Notes: a model not told the origin generated them from the sequence alone. A DNA stretch of 64,000 bases from Lignipirellula cremea (GCF_007751035.1 NZ_CP036433.1:434001-498000); one strand, 5' to 3'. Shown: positions 9,101 through 17,841, numbered from the stretch's first letter. A program made the numbers and translations.

Positions 9101-10023
9101 TCCGCGGCCGTATCGACCGCGTTGCTGCCGGGGCGCTGGTACACAATCACGGCGACGGCCGACTTGCCGTCAAGGTAGCTGCGGCGGGAGTAGTCTTGCG
9201 CGCCCAGTTCAATGCGGGCCACATCGCTCAGCCGCGTCACGCGGCCGTCGGCGCCCCGTTTGACGATGATATCGCCAAACTCGTTCGCTTCGCGCAAACG
9301 TCCCTGCGTGGTGACGTTGATCTGAAAGGCGCCTGTCTCGCTGGTCGGGGGCTGGCCCACGACGCCGGCGGCCACCTGCACGTTCTGCTGGCGGATCGCC
9401 TGGACCACGTCGCCGGCGGTCAGATCGACATGGGTCATTCTTTCAATATCGAGCCAGACGCGCATGGCGTACTCATTGCCGCCCGCGATGCGGATATCGC
9501 CCACGCCGTCGAGCCGCATCAAAGCGTCACGCACGCGGAGGTAAGCGAAGTTGCTGATATACAGCTCTTCGCGGGTGTCGTCGGGCGAGTACAGGTGCAC
9601 CACCATCAGCATGTCGGGGATCAGCTTGGTGGTTGTCACGCCGATTTGCCGGACCTGTTCCGGCAGCCGCGGTTCGGCGACCGCCACCCGGTTTTGCACC
9701 AGCACCTGGGCGTCGTCGAGATCGGTCCCCAGTTTGAAGGTCACGGTCAGCTGCATGGCGCCGTCGGCGCTGGACGAGGACTCCATGTAGAGCATGTCGT
9801 CGACGCCGTTCATTTCCTGTTCGATCGGCGTGGCCACCGTGTCGGCGGTCACTTCCGCCGTGGCTCCGGGATAGCTGGCCCGCACCACAATCTGCGGCGG
9901 CGCAATGGCCGGATACTGGGAAACGGGCAGCGAGAAATAGGTGATCCCGCCAACCAGCAGGATCAAAAACGACAGCACCGAAGCAAAGATCGGGCGTTCA
10001 ATAAAAAAGTGGGGAAACTTCAT
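6145..10023 (-). CDS. HAE1-type RND efflux pump fused to a class I SAM methyltransferase
   Basis: A 1292-residue fusion. Residues 1 to about 1041 are a complete AcrB/MexB-like multidrug RND pump (start MKFPHFFIERPIFA) with an intact relay: GIVVDDAIVVVEN in TM4 and the Lys of GLACKNAILIVE in TM10. A Pro/Ala-rich linker (about 1042-1086) leads to a class I methyltransferase (1087-1292) with PPWDIGKPQP, motif I DVGCGTGEN (1127-1135) and the acidic end of strand 2 in VGVDF (D1150). RND C-termini face the cytoplasm, so the methyltransferase would meet SAM there. The frame is open throughout with no start Met near the junction. It overlaps its adaptor gene by 4 bp (ATGA). No outer-membrane channel gene is present. 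Methyl acceptor and drug substrates are unknown. Confidence 0.92.
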   Translation of the reverse strand: MKFPHFFIERPIFASVLSFLILLVGGITYFSLPVSQYPAIAPPQIVVRASYPGATAEVTADTVATPIEQEMNGVDDMLYMESSSSADGAMQLTVTFKLGTDLDDAQVLVQNRVAVAEPRLPEQVRQIGVTTTKLIPDMLMVVHLYSPDDTREELYISNFAYLRVRDALMRLDGVGDIRIAGGNEYAMRVWLDIERMTHVDLTAGDVVQAIRQQNVQVAAGVVGQPPTSETGAFQINVTTQGRLREANEFGDIIVKRGADGRVTRLSDVARIELGAQDYSRRSYLDGKSAVAVIVYQRPGSNAVDTAAEVKQTMASMSENFPEGIGYAIAYNPTDFVEESIEEVSATLYITTALVVLTVFLFLHGWRPTIIPVIAIPISLIGSFAAMQALGVTLNTLSLFGLVLAIGIVVDDAIVVVENVERLIAEGLSPRAATHKAMDEVGSALIATTLVLIAVFVPTVFIPSISGQFYQQFALTIAIATAISTFVSLTLSPALCALLLKPKDAPKNAFGKSIDFLFGWFFRGFNRFFDFTSNVYAGIIARLVRVSALSLLLYAGLLAATWYSFGLVPMGFIPQQDQGYMIVSIRLPDGASLARTDDVTKRVAEIGGKLDGVSHAVGITGLSGSTFAISSNAAVIFLPLEDAKERAARDRGVDNIVADMKQAVASINDAQIFILTPPPVRGIGRGGGYKMYIQDRSGAGVDALSAVTDQMVDDANQQTGLTQVFTNFRTSVPQIYADVDRTKAQMLDVPVDNVFEALQVYLGSVYVNDFNLLGRTYRVTAQAEPEFRDEASDILRLRTRSARGATVSLGSLVELERKAGPDRLVRYNLYPAADINGNTLPGFSTGQSLLAMERLAEQNLPPGFGYEWTEIAFQERQAGNTIVFLFPLAVLFVFLTLAAQYESWLLPLAIIMIVPLCLLFAILGVWFRGMDNNILTQIGFIVLVGLACKNAILIVEFAKAEEDAGKDRFQAAVDACRLRLRPILMTAFSFILGVIPLLIATGAGFEMRRVLGTAVFAGMLGVTLFGLFLTPVFYVVLRRFAGPSGEKPASPPAPVPPTDIPAGKQPPQESPADLAPADVAPVKGPRADHSTSSEHFEQAYRGHPPWDIGKPQPAFVAAADAITGSVLDVGCGTGENALFFAARGQQVVGVDFLEGPLQVARRKAAERGIPAEFVQHDARRIDQLDRTFDNVLDSGLFHGLSDADRQQYVSALANVLEPQGKLFLECFSDREPAGVGPRRITQAELEAVFAEGWHILSLTPTHFVVREDTQAMFSPGGPHAWFCTIQRVSDPAP

Positions 10024-11465
10024 TCGGCTTCCCTTTTCGGCGGGTCGCCGGCAGGCGGATAAGGCGGCAAGGGTTCCGGCCGGGGGTCAGGTTCAGGCGA
10101 GATCCATTTTTCCGGCGGCAGCGGTTCGTAAGAGTCCGGCAGGCCGTCTTCCCGCATTTCGATCGTGCCGGGGGTCGACTGGACCTGCAGCCCGGGACGG
10201 GACTGCAGCAGTCCGGCGATGACCAGCGATTCGTCGCCGGAAAGCCCTTCCCGCACCACGCGCAGACCGTCGACCATCGATCCCAGCCGCACGATGCGCC
10301 GTTCGATGGTGTTGTTCACCACGATATAAACAAACTGGTTTGACTGATCTGTGCCGATCGCGGAATCGGGGATCAGGATGGCTTCATGCCCGGCGCTGCC
10401 CGGGATGCGAATCCGCGCGAACATGCCAGGCAACAGCACATGATCGGCGTTAGGAAACACGGAGCGGGCCCGCATGGTGGCGGTGTCCGTATCGAAGCGG
10501 TTATCGACAAAGTCCATGTGCCCTTCGTGCGGGAAAGCCGCCTCGTCGATCAGCCCCAGGTACACCGGATTTTTGGCCACGCGGGAACTGGCCCGTTCGC
10601 CGGAGTTGGCTAACCGCACGTACTTGAGCACGTCCTGTTCGTTCACGTCAAACGTGCAGTAAATGGGGGCGACCGAGGTGATCGTCGTCAGCAGCGTGGA
10701 AGAAGCGGAACCGCCGCTGATAAAGTTCCCGTCGGTCACGTACTGCCGGCTGATGCGGCCCGTGACGGGCGAGCGGATCTGCGTATAGTCCAGGTTCAAC
10801 TGGGCCGTTTCGATAGCGACCTGGGCGGATTCGATCGTCGCTTCGGCGGTGGAAATGCCGGCCTGGGCGGAAACGATCCGGGCTTTGCTGGCTTCGACAT
10901 TGGCCAGCGCTTCCAGATACTCGGCCTCGCTCTGGTCGAGATCAGCCTCGGAAACGGTGTTGTTGGTGCGCAGCGTCCGAAACCGCTTGACGTTGGTCGT
11001 GGCCAGCTGCAGCAGTGCGTCGGTCTGGCCTTTTTGCGCCTTGGCTTCTTCCAGCTGGGCTTTGGATTGTTCTTTCTGCGAGTAGGCCACCGAGAGCGCG
11101 GCCCGGGCGGCGTTGAGTTCCGCCTGGAAGGGACGAGGGTCAATCACAAACAGCAGTTCGCCCGCGTCGACCATGGCGCCTTCGTCGAAATGAATCGACT
11201 TGAGATAGCCGCTCACGCGCGCCCTGACCTCGACAAATTCAATCGCCTCAAGCCGTCCCGTGTAGGCGTCCCATTCGACGATCTGTTTTTTGATCGGCCT
11301 GGCAACGGTCACCGTCGGGGCTGGCGGCGGCGGTCCGGCCTGCGGGTTCTGCTGGCAACCGACGTTCAAACAAAGCGCCAGCAAGGCCGTCAGTCCAGGG
11401 AGCGTTCGCCCAGGACGGGCCGGTTCTGGCCCAGGGAAAATATCACAGCTGTTCGAGAATCTCAT
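10020..11465 (-). CDS. RND periplasmic adaptor lipoprotein (AcrA/MexA type)
   Basis: Adaptor of the multidrug RND pump encoded just downstream. It has 481 residues from the ATG at 11465, chosen over the ATG 15 bp upstream because AAGGA sits 5 bases before it. The N-terminal signal ends in a lipobox-like LNVGC (Cys37), suggesting inner-membrane lipid anchoring. Lipoyl halves flank a long alpha-helical hairpin rich in Gln, Ala and Glu at about 110-230 (AQLEEAKAQKGQTDALL and following), then a beta-barrel (RSPVTGRISRQYV). The C-terminus is Pro-rich. The TGA stop overlaps the pump's ATG by 4 bp, so translation is probably coupled. Substrates are unknown. Confidence 0.92.
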   Translation of the reverse strand: MRFSNSCDIFPGPEPARPGRTLPGLTALLALCLNVGCQQNPQAGPPPPAPTVTVARPIKKQIVEWDAYTGRLEAIEFVEVRARVSGYLKSIHFDEGAMVDAGELLFVIDPRPFQAELNAARAALSVAYSQKEQSKAQLEEAKAQKGQTDALLQLATTNVKRFRTLRTNNTVSEADLDQSEAEYLEALANVEASKARIVSAQAGISTAEATIESAQVAIETAQLNLDYTQIRSPVTGRISRQYVTDGNFISGGSASSTLLTTITSVAPIYCTFDVNEQDVLKYVRLANSGERASSRVAKNPVYLGLIDEAAFPHEGHMDFVDNRFDTDTATMRARSVFPNADHVLLPGMFARIRIPGSAGHEAILIPDSAIGTDQSNQFVYIVVNNTIERRIVRLGSMVDGLRVVREGLSGDESLVIAGLLQSRPGLQVQSTPGTIEMREDGLPDSYEPLPPEKWISPEPDPRPEPLPPYPPAGDPPKREAE

Positions 11466-12241
11466 TTCAGTCCTTGCCATGCTGCTCGCCGTGCCGGCTC
11501 TGCGCGCGAGGGGTTCGGGCGACCTGCTTGCCCGCGATAGTCAGGGGCCAACAGCTCTTCCACTTTTTCGCAATGCAAGAGTATGGTCAGGCGCCGCCGA
11601 CAATTCCATGTCCTGTCAATTTAACTTTCCTTCGATATCAATCTAATGTAGTCCAAGGCGCCGCTCGAAGCCCTTCTGCCATTGGGGGGTGATGTGCGAA
11701 TCCCTCTTGGCGATGCCTGGTTTTTTGCGCGACTGCTGCCAGGAAACGCCCGCAGTTCATGCAGCCGGCCCGCCAGAAAAGCGGCCGCGGTTTTGAGAAA
11801 GTTTCCCGCGCAGGCCAGCCCTCTGGCGCCAGGGAAACAGGAAGGACAGTTTTGCGAGTCACCCCGGCGACGCCGGGAAAATGGCGTCTTTACTTCGAGA
11901 GTACCGGATTCCAGGGCGGGAAAAGATCATCGCCATTTGCGGGAAACGCGAAGAGAATAAAGACGGGATCTGGGAGCGTCGATTGAAGAAGCAGCAGGCA
12001 CAGAAAGTCGATTTTCGCTCCGACCGCGAAAAGAATAACTGCCAGATATTGATTCGTCGTTTTAAGGAAGGACAGACGCCGGACAGTCGACTTTCACTCC
12101 GTGAAAGATCGCGTTCTTTTGCGGAGCAAAAGACGACTGACCGTCGACCTCCGTCAGTTAAAAGTTTCCCGTTCCCCGTGAAAGGCGACTGACCTTCAGT
12201 CAAAGGTTCCCATGGTCCGCGTGCTTTCCGCACCGATGCGA
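11466..12241. other. 776-bp intergenic region with palindromes, no gene
   Basis: No convincing coding region is present on either strand; the open frames here lack recognisable motifs and start signals. The right half carries a cluster of short hairpins, listed separately at 12006-12201. The left part upstream of the efflux adaptor is AT-richer around 11580-11650 and probably contains its promoter, but no clear -35/-10 pair stands out. Confidence 0.6.
12006..12201. repeat. cluster of AGTCG-led palindromic repeats
   Basis: At least four related units occur: 12006-12033 (AGTCG, then TTTTCGC/GCGAAAA stem), 12085-12107 (AGTCG, then CTTTCAC/GTGAAAG stem around TCC), 12116-12138 (inverted copy, CTTTTGC/GCAAAAG stem around GGA) and 12164-12190 (diverged inverted copy). 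A further perfect hairpin, GACTGA-CCT-TCAGTC, spans 12187-12201. Compensatory changes keep the stems paired while the bases differ, a sign of selection or mobility of a structured element. From memory, similar palindromes are common between genes in Pirellulaceae. Confidence 0.75.
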
Positions 12242-12540
12242 TCAACGCTTTGATGACCTTGCCGCCGAACTGGCTGAGCTGCTTATAACGTCCCGCACCT
12301 GCTGCTTCCGGTAATTCAGCACCTCGAACCGGGCGATGCTGAACGCCCAGGCTTTGAAGTGGGCGCCAGGCTGGAAGTCGGCCCGTTTTTCCCAGATGCG
12401 GGCGCTGGTCTGCTGGGCCACGTCTTGCGCGGCGGCGTCGCCGGGAGCAGCGACTTGACGTACAGCAGCAACGGCGGCTGACTGGCGGTCAGCAGCGCCA
12501 CAAACGGTTCGTCCGGCTCGTGCGGATGCGGTGTTTCCAT
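12242..12540 (-). pseudogene. frameshifted, truncated ECF-type sigma factor
   Basis: Reading from the ATG at 12540, the first frame gives METPHPHEPDEPFVALLTAS and continues to a Lys-Ser-Leu-Leu-Pro stretch. The next frame continues with GDAAAQDVAQQTSARIWEKR and then FKAWAFSIARFEVLNYRKQQ. Together these match regions 1-2 of the planctomycete ECF-like sigma family that normally carries LLxxHQxxLYxYIxSLLP and FxAWAxxIAxYEVLxYRK. The frames meet at the CCGGG near 12441-12445, where one missing base explains the break. Region 4 (the -35 binding helix-turn-helix) is absent and a stop follows at 12242. A sequencing error could explain the shift but not the missing C-terminus. Its former target is unknown; the SHD1 gene lies beyond it, upstream on the same strand. 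Confidence 0.75.
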
Positions 12541-12675
12541 GTCTGCAGATGCCCCGATTTCCCGTAAGGTTAACCGGAAAATTTCGACATCGGCACACTT
12601 TTTTATCCGCAGGGACGATTCCCCGTGGTGAAATCGGCCGTAGGTCTCATCAATGGCCAGGCGAGAGGAGAACGT

Positions 12676-15600
12676 TCAGGCGGCGAGCTGCTTGCGCCAC
12701 CAGGCGACGCCGCCGATGGCGAGCGCCAGCACGCAGGCCAGCGCCGCGAGCGTCCCGGCCCAGGAACCGGTTTGACGGGCAGGCGGGGCGTCGCCCGGAA
12801 CTGCGGCGATGGCGACCGGCGGCGGGATGATCGGCTTCGATACGCCAGGCACCGGTACGCCAGGCACCGGTACGCTTGGCGTAGACGCGTTAGAAGTTGA
12901 CGCGTCCGGCGTTGACGCGCCGTAACGGGGAGTGCCTGTGGGAGCGGGGCGAGCCGGCTGCGCGGAGGAAGACGGCGTCGCCGTGGCCGGCGGATTGGCG
13001 GGGGCGACGGGCGCCAGTTTGATCGGGCGATAGTCTTTCACCACCAGTTGCACGGCCGTCTCTTCGGTGGCCGTGTTGACCAGCCTGGCCGCTTTGACGG
13101 CGGCCTGAATCACCAGGTAGTTCCCGGCGTCGTTTGCCTGGCGATATTCGTGCATCTGGGGTGGAACGGAATTCTGGTACTGCAGATACGCCTCGATCCA
13201 CGGATGCGGCGGAGGCAGGTCGACGATCTCGATGTCGGCCGCTTCAAACTCGATCTCCAGGGCGTACGGCTGGTTGGGCGCCAGCGCCGCATCGGGAGGC
13301 AGCCAGAGTTCCTTGTCGACCCGGAGCACGGGAAAGATCGGTTCCGTGGTCGGACGCGCCACCGGCACGCCGGCGATCGTCGATTGCCCGCCGGCGAACG
13401 AGCCCTGGCGGCTCTGCGGATTCGCACGCTCCCCGTCCGCATTGGGCGTGACGAAGGCATACTGGCGACTGCCGAAGTAAATCTCTGCGGGGGCGCGGGA
13501 CAGAAGCTGTGACCAGTTGCTGTCCTTCTGGCTTTCTTCCGGAGTAATCGGCTTGAACCGCTGGTTGGGATGAAGTCTGCTTGGAAATAACCTGTAAGAC
13601 GAGGTCGCCGTGCCCAGATCATCGCTGTGGGGACTTCCGTAGACGGCCTCTTCCAGGACCGCCGGCGCCGGAGCTTCCTCCCCGCGCCGATCGCGGAAGT
13701 CGAACTTGCCGAACCGGAGCGTGAAATGATTCTCCAGCCGCGGGCTGTTCTGCTTTGCCCATTCGCGGAAAGGGGCCGCTAGCTCCTGGCGTTCGTTCTG
13801 CGGCGGCAGTTGTTCGAACGGCGGCAACGCCTGGCCGAGCTGCGGATCCACGCCGTAATTGTTCTTCTCGGGATTCTCGCGAAACCAGAATTCGTGCTGG
13901 ATCCGGGCGACCAGGAACTGGTCCAGGTACTGCTCAAACGATTCCGGCGTCAGGCGGGCGACCAGCAGCGGGATCGCCGCCGGCGTCAACGGACGGGCCG
14001 CACCGTCTGCCGGGGCTCCCGGCGAGTCGCCCGGTTTCCCGTCGGTCGAACCGCTCGACGCCGCGCGGGCGAACGGGTCGTCATCGACATGGGGGATGCT
14101 GGCGGGCAGATCTGTGGCCGGGATGAATGCGACGGGCTCGCCTTTGCTGGTTTCGATCTCGACGCCTTGCACCTTGCCGACGATGATGGCCCCGGGCCGA
14201 AGGGGATTCTCAATTCCGTGCTGTTCGGTCAATGCGACATCCAGTTCCGAGACGACAATCCGCATCTGCATTCTCGCATGCCAGTCGCGGATGCCGGCCA
14301 GCTTGTCAACGGTTTTCCGGGTGAGCGGAACTCGATCGAAATGAATCTGCCGATCCAGCGCGACGGCGACCGGATAGTTGGTGATCACGCCAATCCTGTC
14401 GCGCAGCGTGTTGACCGTTTCCTGGCTGAACCGGGGAGCTCTGTCGAACATGCGGACGGCCGTTTCGCCGACCGGATCGCTGGCTTCGCCGAAGAACTTT
14501 ACTTCGTACAGGGTTTTGTCCCGCAAGGATTCCGGGAAGGTAATCGCGGGCAGTTTCCGCGGACGGCCGAAGTCGGCCGTGGTGATCTCGTTCAGCGGAT
14601 CAAAGGCCGGCTCTTCGTCGCTGGACCCTCTCCGCTGGGGCAGCAGGGCCAGGGTCTCTGGGTCGTATTCCACTTCGCCCAGGGGGATGCGGATGGCGGC
14701 CTGGCGGGGAGCTTTGGCGGCGGTCGTTTGCACGAGCTTCTTGACGACCGGCCTGAGTTCCGGGGCGGTGATTTCGGGATCGCGGCCGATGATCTTCTCG
14801 CGATCGAACATAAATACGCCGGCTTCGATTTTGTAGCGCGGGTCATAGCCTTTTTCGCTTTTGAGGAACTCCCAGGCGCGATCGTCGCCCGTCAGCAGTT
14901 GGGGCAAGGCGCCTGACGCCAGGGGCGAGCCGGCGGCGTCCAGCTTTTGCCACTGGTAATACATCAAAGGGTGTCGGGGGTTCAGGCCGATGCTTGTCGC
15001 GTATCGCATCAGCTGTTCCGGCGTGCCGCGGTCCTGCTGGAAATGCTTCCAGAAAAAAACCTCGCGTCGGATCTGGTCCAACGTGAGTTCCTCCAGGCGT
15101 TCCGGCAGCACCAGCTGGAAGTCCTTCTGGATCTGCAGTAACGCCATCCGCCGACGATTGAGGGCCGGAGCCTCGTCAATCGTAAAGTGACGCTTTCCGC
15201 CGGCGGCCGGCGGCGCGGATTCGCCGGGCAGGAACTGTTCCGCGGCAAAGGTCTGCAGCACCTGGCCCGTGCCCGGATGTAGCGCCCGCGCCAGGACCAC
15301 CCGGGCGGGAACGGGCTGCAGCTGGCCTTCGGCGATCTGCATGGGGCCGACCTCCAGCAATACGTCCAGCGGAATCCAGCGGTCGGGCTGTCCCTTTTGC
15401 TGGGGCAGCCCCAGCAGGAATGCTTCGGCCTGAGCCGGTTTCATCGATAGCGCCGGCATCCGGCCGATGCCTTCCACCACGATCGGAAAGCTGCCGGGGA
15501 TCTTTCGCTGGAACAATCCTTTAGGAAACAGGGGCTGCTCCAGTTGCGAGACTAGCGGATTCCAGCTGAACTGCACAAACGGATCGGCAGGGCGGGCCCG

Positions 15601-16380
15601 AGGCGTCACCATTCGCGGGACAATCAGGTGCGGTCCCTCCGGCAGTTGCCAGCTGTACGTGTCGGTGTTGTTGTGAAAGGTCAGGTCGTAGTAGGAACGA
15701 TCAAAGGGGAACCCCCCGATTGCTTCGTCGTACCTGTCCAGCTGCATTTTCCACTGGACGCGGAATCGTTGGACGGTCGGTCCTTTTTCGACGCCGGCCA
15801 GTTTGGCGGCGGCGAACGTCCGGATCTGTTCGACGATCCGCTTGCGGGCGAACTCGCTGGCCTTCATCTCGTCCTGCAGACGCCGGTATTCGTCGGTAAT
15901 CGGCCCCGAGGCCTTGGGCGGAATCATATACACCGCATAGACCTCGCCCAGGAAAGACTCACTGACCTTCAGCAGATCGCTCTGGGCCGCGTAGTACAGC
16001 ATCAGCAGCGAGCGATAGTCGGGCGGCGGAGCGTTCTCCAGCGTTACTTCCCCTTTGGCGTCGTCTGCCGCCGGAACCTCGCTTTTGGGTGCTCCGGCCG
16101 GCGCCGGTGCGGCGTCGCCTGCGGTGGGAGCGTCGCTTGTCGCTTTGTCCGCCAGGGAGCGGACGTACTCGCGATCCGGCTGGCTGAGAAGTTCCAGCTT
16201 GACCGTGATCTCCTGGCCGTTGTCGGATCGCTTCAGCCGTACCTGCGAACCTTCGGCGCCGACCAGTTCCGCCTGCAGGCGAAAGGCGCCGTCGATGCTG
16301 GTCCAGGTGCGTTCTTCGGCGTGGAGGAGCGCCGCGCTGGTCAGGAGGAAAACAGTCGTGATGAATGCGATGCGAAACAT
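12676..16380 (-). CDS. large exported SHD1-domain protein with C-terminal membrane anchor
   Basis: A 1234-residue protein. A signal peptide (1-21) is followed by an SHD1 (SLA1 homology) domain at about 23-75 (WTSIDGAFRLQAELVG, then VRLKRSDNGQEITVKLELLS), frequent in planctomycete exported proteins. The long middle (about 120-1140) resembles no domain I recognise. Near the C-terminus a low-complexity Pro/Ser/Thr tract with degenerate repeats (STPDASTSNASTPS, then PVPGVPVPGV) leads to one membrane helix (about 1207-1228) and a short basic tail, so the bulk should be periplasmic and tethered. The next gene upstream ends 22 bp before this start, on the same strand, so the two are probably co-transcribed. 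The role is unknown. Confidence 0.8.
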   Translation of the reverse strand: MFRIAFITTVFLLTSAALLHAEERTWTSIDGAFRLQAELVGAEGSQVRLKRSDNGQEITVKLELLSQPDREYVRSLADKATSDAPTAGDAAPAPAGAPKSEVPAADDAKGEVTLENAPPPDYRSLLMLYYAAQSDLLKVSESFLGEVYAVYMIPPKASGPITDEYRRLQDEMKASEFARKRIVEQIRTFAAAKLAGVEKGPTVQRFRVQWKMQLDRYDEAIGGFPFDRSYYDLTFHNNTDTYSWQLPEGPHLIVPRMVTPRARPADPFVQFSWNPLVSQLEQPLFPKGLFQRKIPGSFPIVVEGIGRMPALSMKPAQAEAFLLGLPQQKGQPDRWIPLDVLLEVGPMQIAEGQLQPVPARVVLARALHPGTGQVLQTFAAEQFLPGESAPPAAGGKRHFTIDEAPALNRRRMALLQIQKDFQLVLPERLEELTLDQIRREVFFWKHFQQDRGTPEQLMRYATSIGLNPRHPLMYYQWQKLDAAGSPLASGALPQLLTGDDRAWEFLKSEKGYDPRYKIEAGVFMFDREKIIGRDPEITAPELRPVVKKLVQTTAAKAPRQAAIRIPLGEVEYDPETLALLPQRRGSSDEEPAFDPLNEITTADFGRPRKLPAITFPESLRDKTLYEVKFFGEASDPVGETAVRMFDRAPRFSQETVNTLRDRIGVITNYPVAVALDRQIHFDRVPLTRKTVDKLAGIRDWHARMQMRIVVSELDVALTEQHGIENPLRPGAIIVGKVQGVEIETSKGEPVAFIPATDLPASIPHVDDDPFARAASSGSTDGKPGDSPGAPADGAARPLTPAAIPLLVARLTPESFEQYLDQFLVARIQHEFWFRENPEKNNYGVDPQLGQALPPFEQLPPQNERQELAAPFREWAKQNSPRLENHFTLRFGKFDFRDRRGEEAPAPAVLEEAVYGSPHSDDLGTATSSYRLFPSRLHPNQRFKPITPEESQKDSNWSQLLSRAPAEIYFGSRQYAFVTPNADGERANPQSRQGSFAGGQSTIAGVPVARPTTEPIFPVLRVDKELWLPPDAALAPNQPYALEIEFEAADIEIVDLPPPHPWIEAYLQYQNSVPPQMHEYRQANDAGNYLVIQAAVKAARLVNTATEETAVQLVVKDYRPIKLAPVAPANPPATATPSSSAQPARPAPTGTPRYGASTPDASTSNASTPSVPVPGVPVPGVSKPIIPPPVAIAAVPGDAPPARQTGSWAGTLAALACVLALAIGGVAWWRKQLAA

Positions 16381-16402
16381 GGGAAGACTCCCGGCGCCTG
16401 GC

Positions 16403-16963
16403 TTAGGAAGCGGAACAAATGCTGTACACCCAAAGGCAGCCCGCCAGCAGGCCGAGCAGGAACGTCCAGGAGCAAACGATGCGCAGCACGCGAGTGAGCC
16501 GCGTGCATTTCTTCAGCGTGACTCCGACGGCGACCGTCGGAACGGCGGCCAACAGCAGATGTCCCCACCAGGGCATCGTCACGCCGGATTGCACATCCAG
16601 ATAAATCACCAGGATCAGGGCGCCGATCATCATCAGCACGGAGAATTTCTCGTCGCGCTCCTTCGCGGCGAATTCCGCCCTGGCCTTCGTTGCTTTGGCC
16701 CGTTCGACCTCCCTCTTGGCGAGTTGCTCGGGCGTGAGAGGAACGTCGGGCGTCCGCGTATACGTGGAGGGGCCGCTGGACGAGGGCGCGTAAGACGGCG
16801 GCGCAGATGACGACGACTGTCGACGCGCTTCATACTCTTGCTTTGTGCGTTCCAGACGCTGGTTCTGTTCCCGGGCGTGTCGCCCCCAGGCTCCGCCGGA
16901 CCCGCTGCCCAGACCGTACATTTGGCCCAGCATGTATTCGCCAACCCAGTTTTCATCGGACAT
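16403..16963 (-). CDS. small membrane protein, three predicted helices
   Basis: A 186-residue protein of unknown family. The N-terminal half is hydrophilic, with a Gly/Ser-rich start, a Ser/Pro-rich stretch (about 50-75) and a charged, probably helical segment (about 80-108: LTPEQLAKREVERAKATKAR). The C-terminal half has three hydrophobic segments at about 110-128, 134-153 and 163-183. The ATG at 16963 has a good AAGGAGAG site. It is the first gene of a two-gene unit with the SHD1 protein downstream (22-bp gap), which suggests a shared function at the membrane, but nothing in the sequence identifies it. Confidence 0.75.
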   Translation of the reverse strand: MSDENWVGEYMLGQMYGLGSGSGGAWGRHAREQNQRLERTKQEYEARRQSSSSAPPSYAPSSSGPSTYTRTPDVPLTPEQLAKREVERAKATKARAEFAAKERDEKFSVLMMIGALILVIYLDVQSGVTMPWWGHLLLAAVPTVAVGVTLKKCTRLTRVLRIVCSWTFLLGLLAGCLWVYSICSAS

Positions 16964-17211
16964 AGGACTCTCCTTCGAAAGGAAGCAGGGAGATGAGATT
17001 TTGCCCCGGCAAGGAACCTTATCAGGCGTGCTAACGGACCTATCACCAGGCGGACCCGTTTACCCGACGCCCTGCCGGAAAAATCTCGAAAAAAATTTGA
17101 GCCGGCGTTGAGGAGGCAGTTAAACTAAGCCACCTCCGCTATGGACAAAGGTCACAGGTCCGCGACTTCGAAAGCAAGGATGTCGCGAACGAACCCTAAC
17201 GGATCAAATGC

Positions 17212-17841
17212 ATGACGCAGGATGGCTCGGTAACTCGCTGGATTCACGGTCTGAAAGCCGGGGCCAGCGACGAAGTCCAGCAGCAACTCTGGAATCGCTA
17301 TTTCGAACGCCTGGTGCAGGTTGCGCGCGGGCGGCTGTCGCGGGATCTGTGCCGGGTGGAAGACGAAGAAGATGTGGTGCTGAGCGTCTTTGATAGTTTT
17401 TTCGCCCGTGTTCAGACCGGTCAGTTTCCGGAGCTGAACGATCGCAGCAGTCTGTGGCCGTTGCTGGTGGCGATCACGGTTTGCAAAACCAAGAATCTGC
17501 ACCGTCGCCAGCGAGCGCAGAAAAGAGACGCTTTCCGCGCCGTTTCCGCCTCCCCCGGCCCGGGGAAAACTGACTGGCTGGAGCAGCTGGCCGATCAGGA
17601 GCCCACGCCGGAAATGGCGGCCGAGACCGCCGAAGAGGCGAACCGGATGCTTGAGACGCTGGAGAAGGAATCCCTGCAGAGCGTCGCCCGGATGAAACTG
17701 GAGGGTTATACCAACCGGGAAATCGCGGAACGGCTGGGCGTGATGGAGCGGACCATCGAGCGGCGTTTAACGCTGATCCGCCAGCTATGGACGGAGTTTG
17801 CCGAAGCATCGCTTGAGGAACGGCCTGCCGAGTCGGAGTAG
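17212..17841 (+). CDS. ECF-type RNA polymerase sigma factor (kinase-linked group)
   Basis: A 209-residue sigma factor. Region 2 lies at about 20-95 (LWNRYFERLVQVARGRL, then EDEEDVVLSVFDSFFARV) and region 4 at about 140-195, with the recognition helix-turn-helix YTNREIAERLGVMERTIERRL. This matches the planctomycete ECF group usually encoded beside Ser/Thr protein kinases; no anti-sigma gene is present. Exactly such a kinase begins 155 bp downstream on the same strand, which makes phosphorylation-controlled activity the best guess (inference from known ECF-STK pairs). The ATG at 17212 is the first good start; the upstream gap contains no other gene. Confidence 0.92.
   Translation: MTQDGSVTRWIHGLKAGASDEVQQQLWNRYFERLVQVARGRLSRDLCRVEDEEDVVLSVFDSFFARVQTGQFPELNDRSSLWPLLVAITVCKTKNLHRRQRAQKRDAFRAVSASPGPGKTDWLEQLADQEPTPEMAAETAEEANRMLETLEKESLQSVARMKLEGYTNREIAERLGVMERTIERRLTLIRQLWTEFAEASLEERPAESE

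Noticed and set aside
11859-12245. A 128-codon frame in the palindrome-rich intergenic region
   Set aside because: It spans several hairpin repeats and has no family features or ribosome-binding site.
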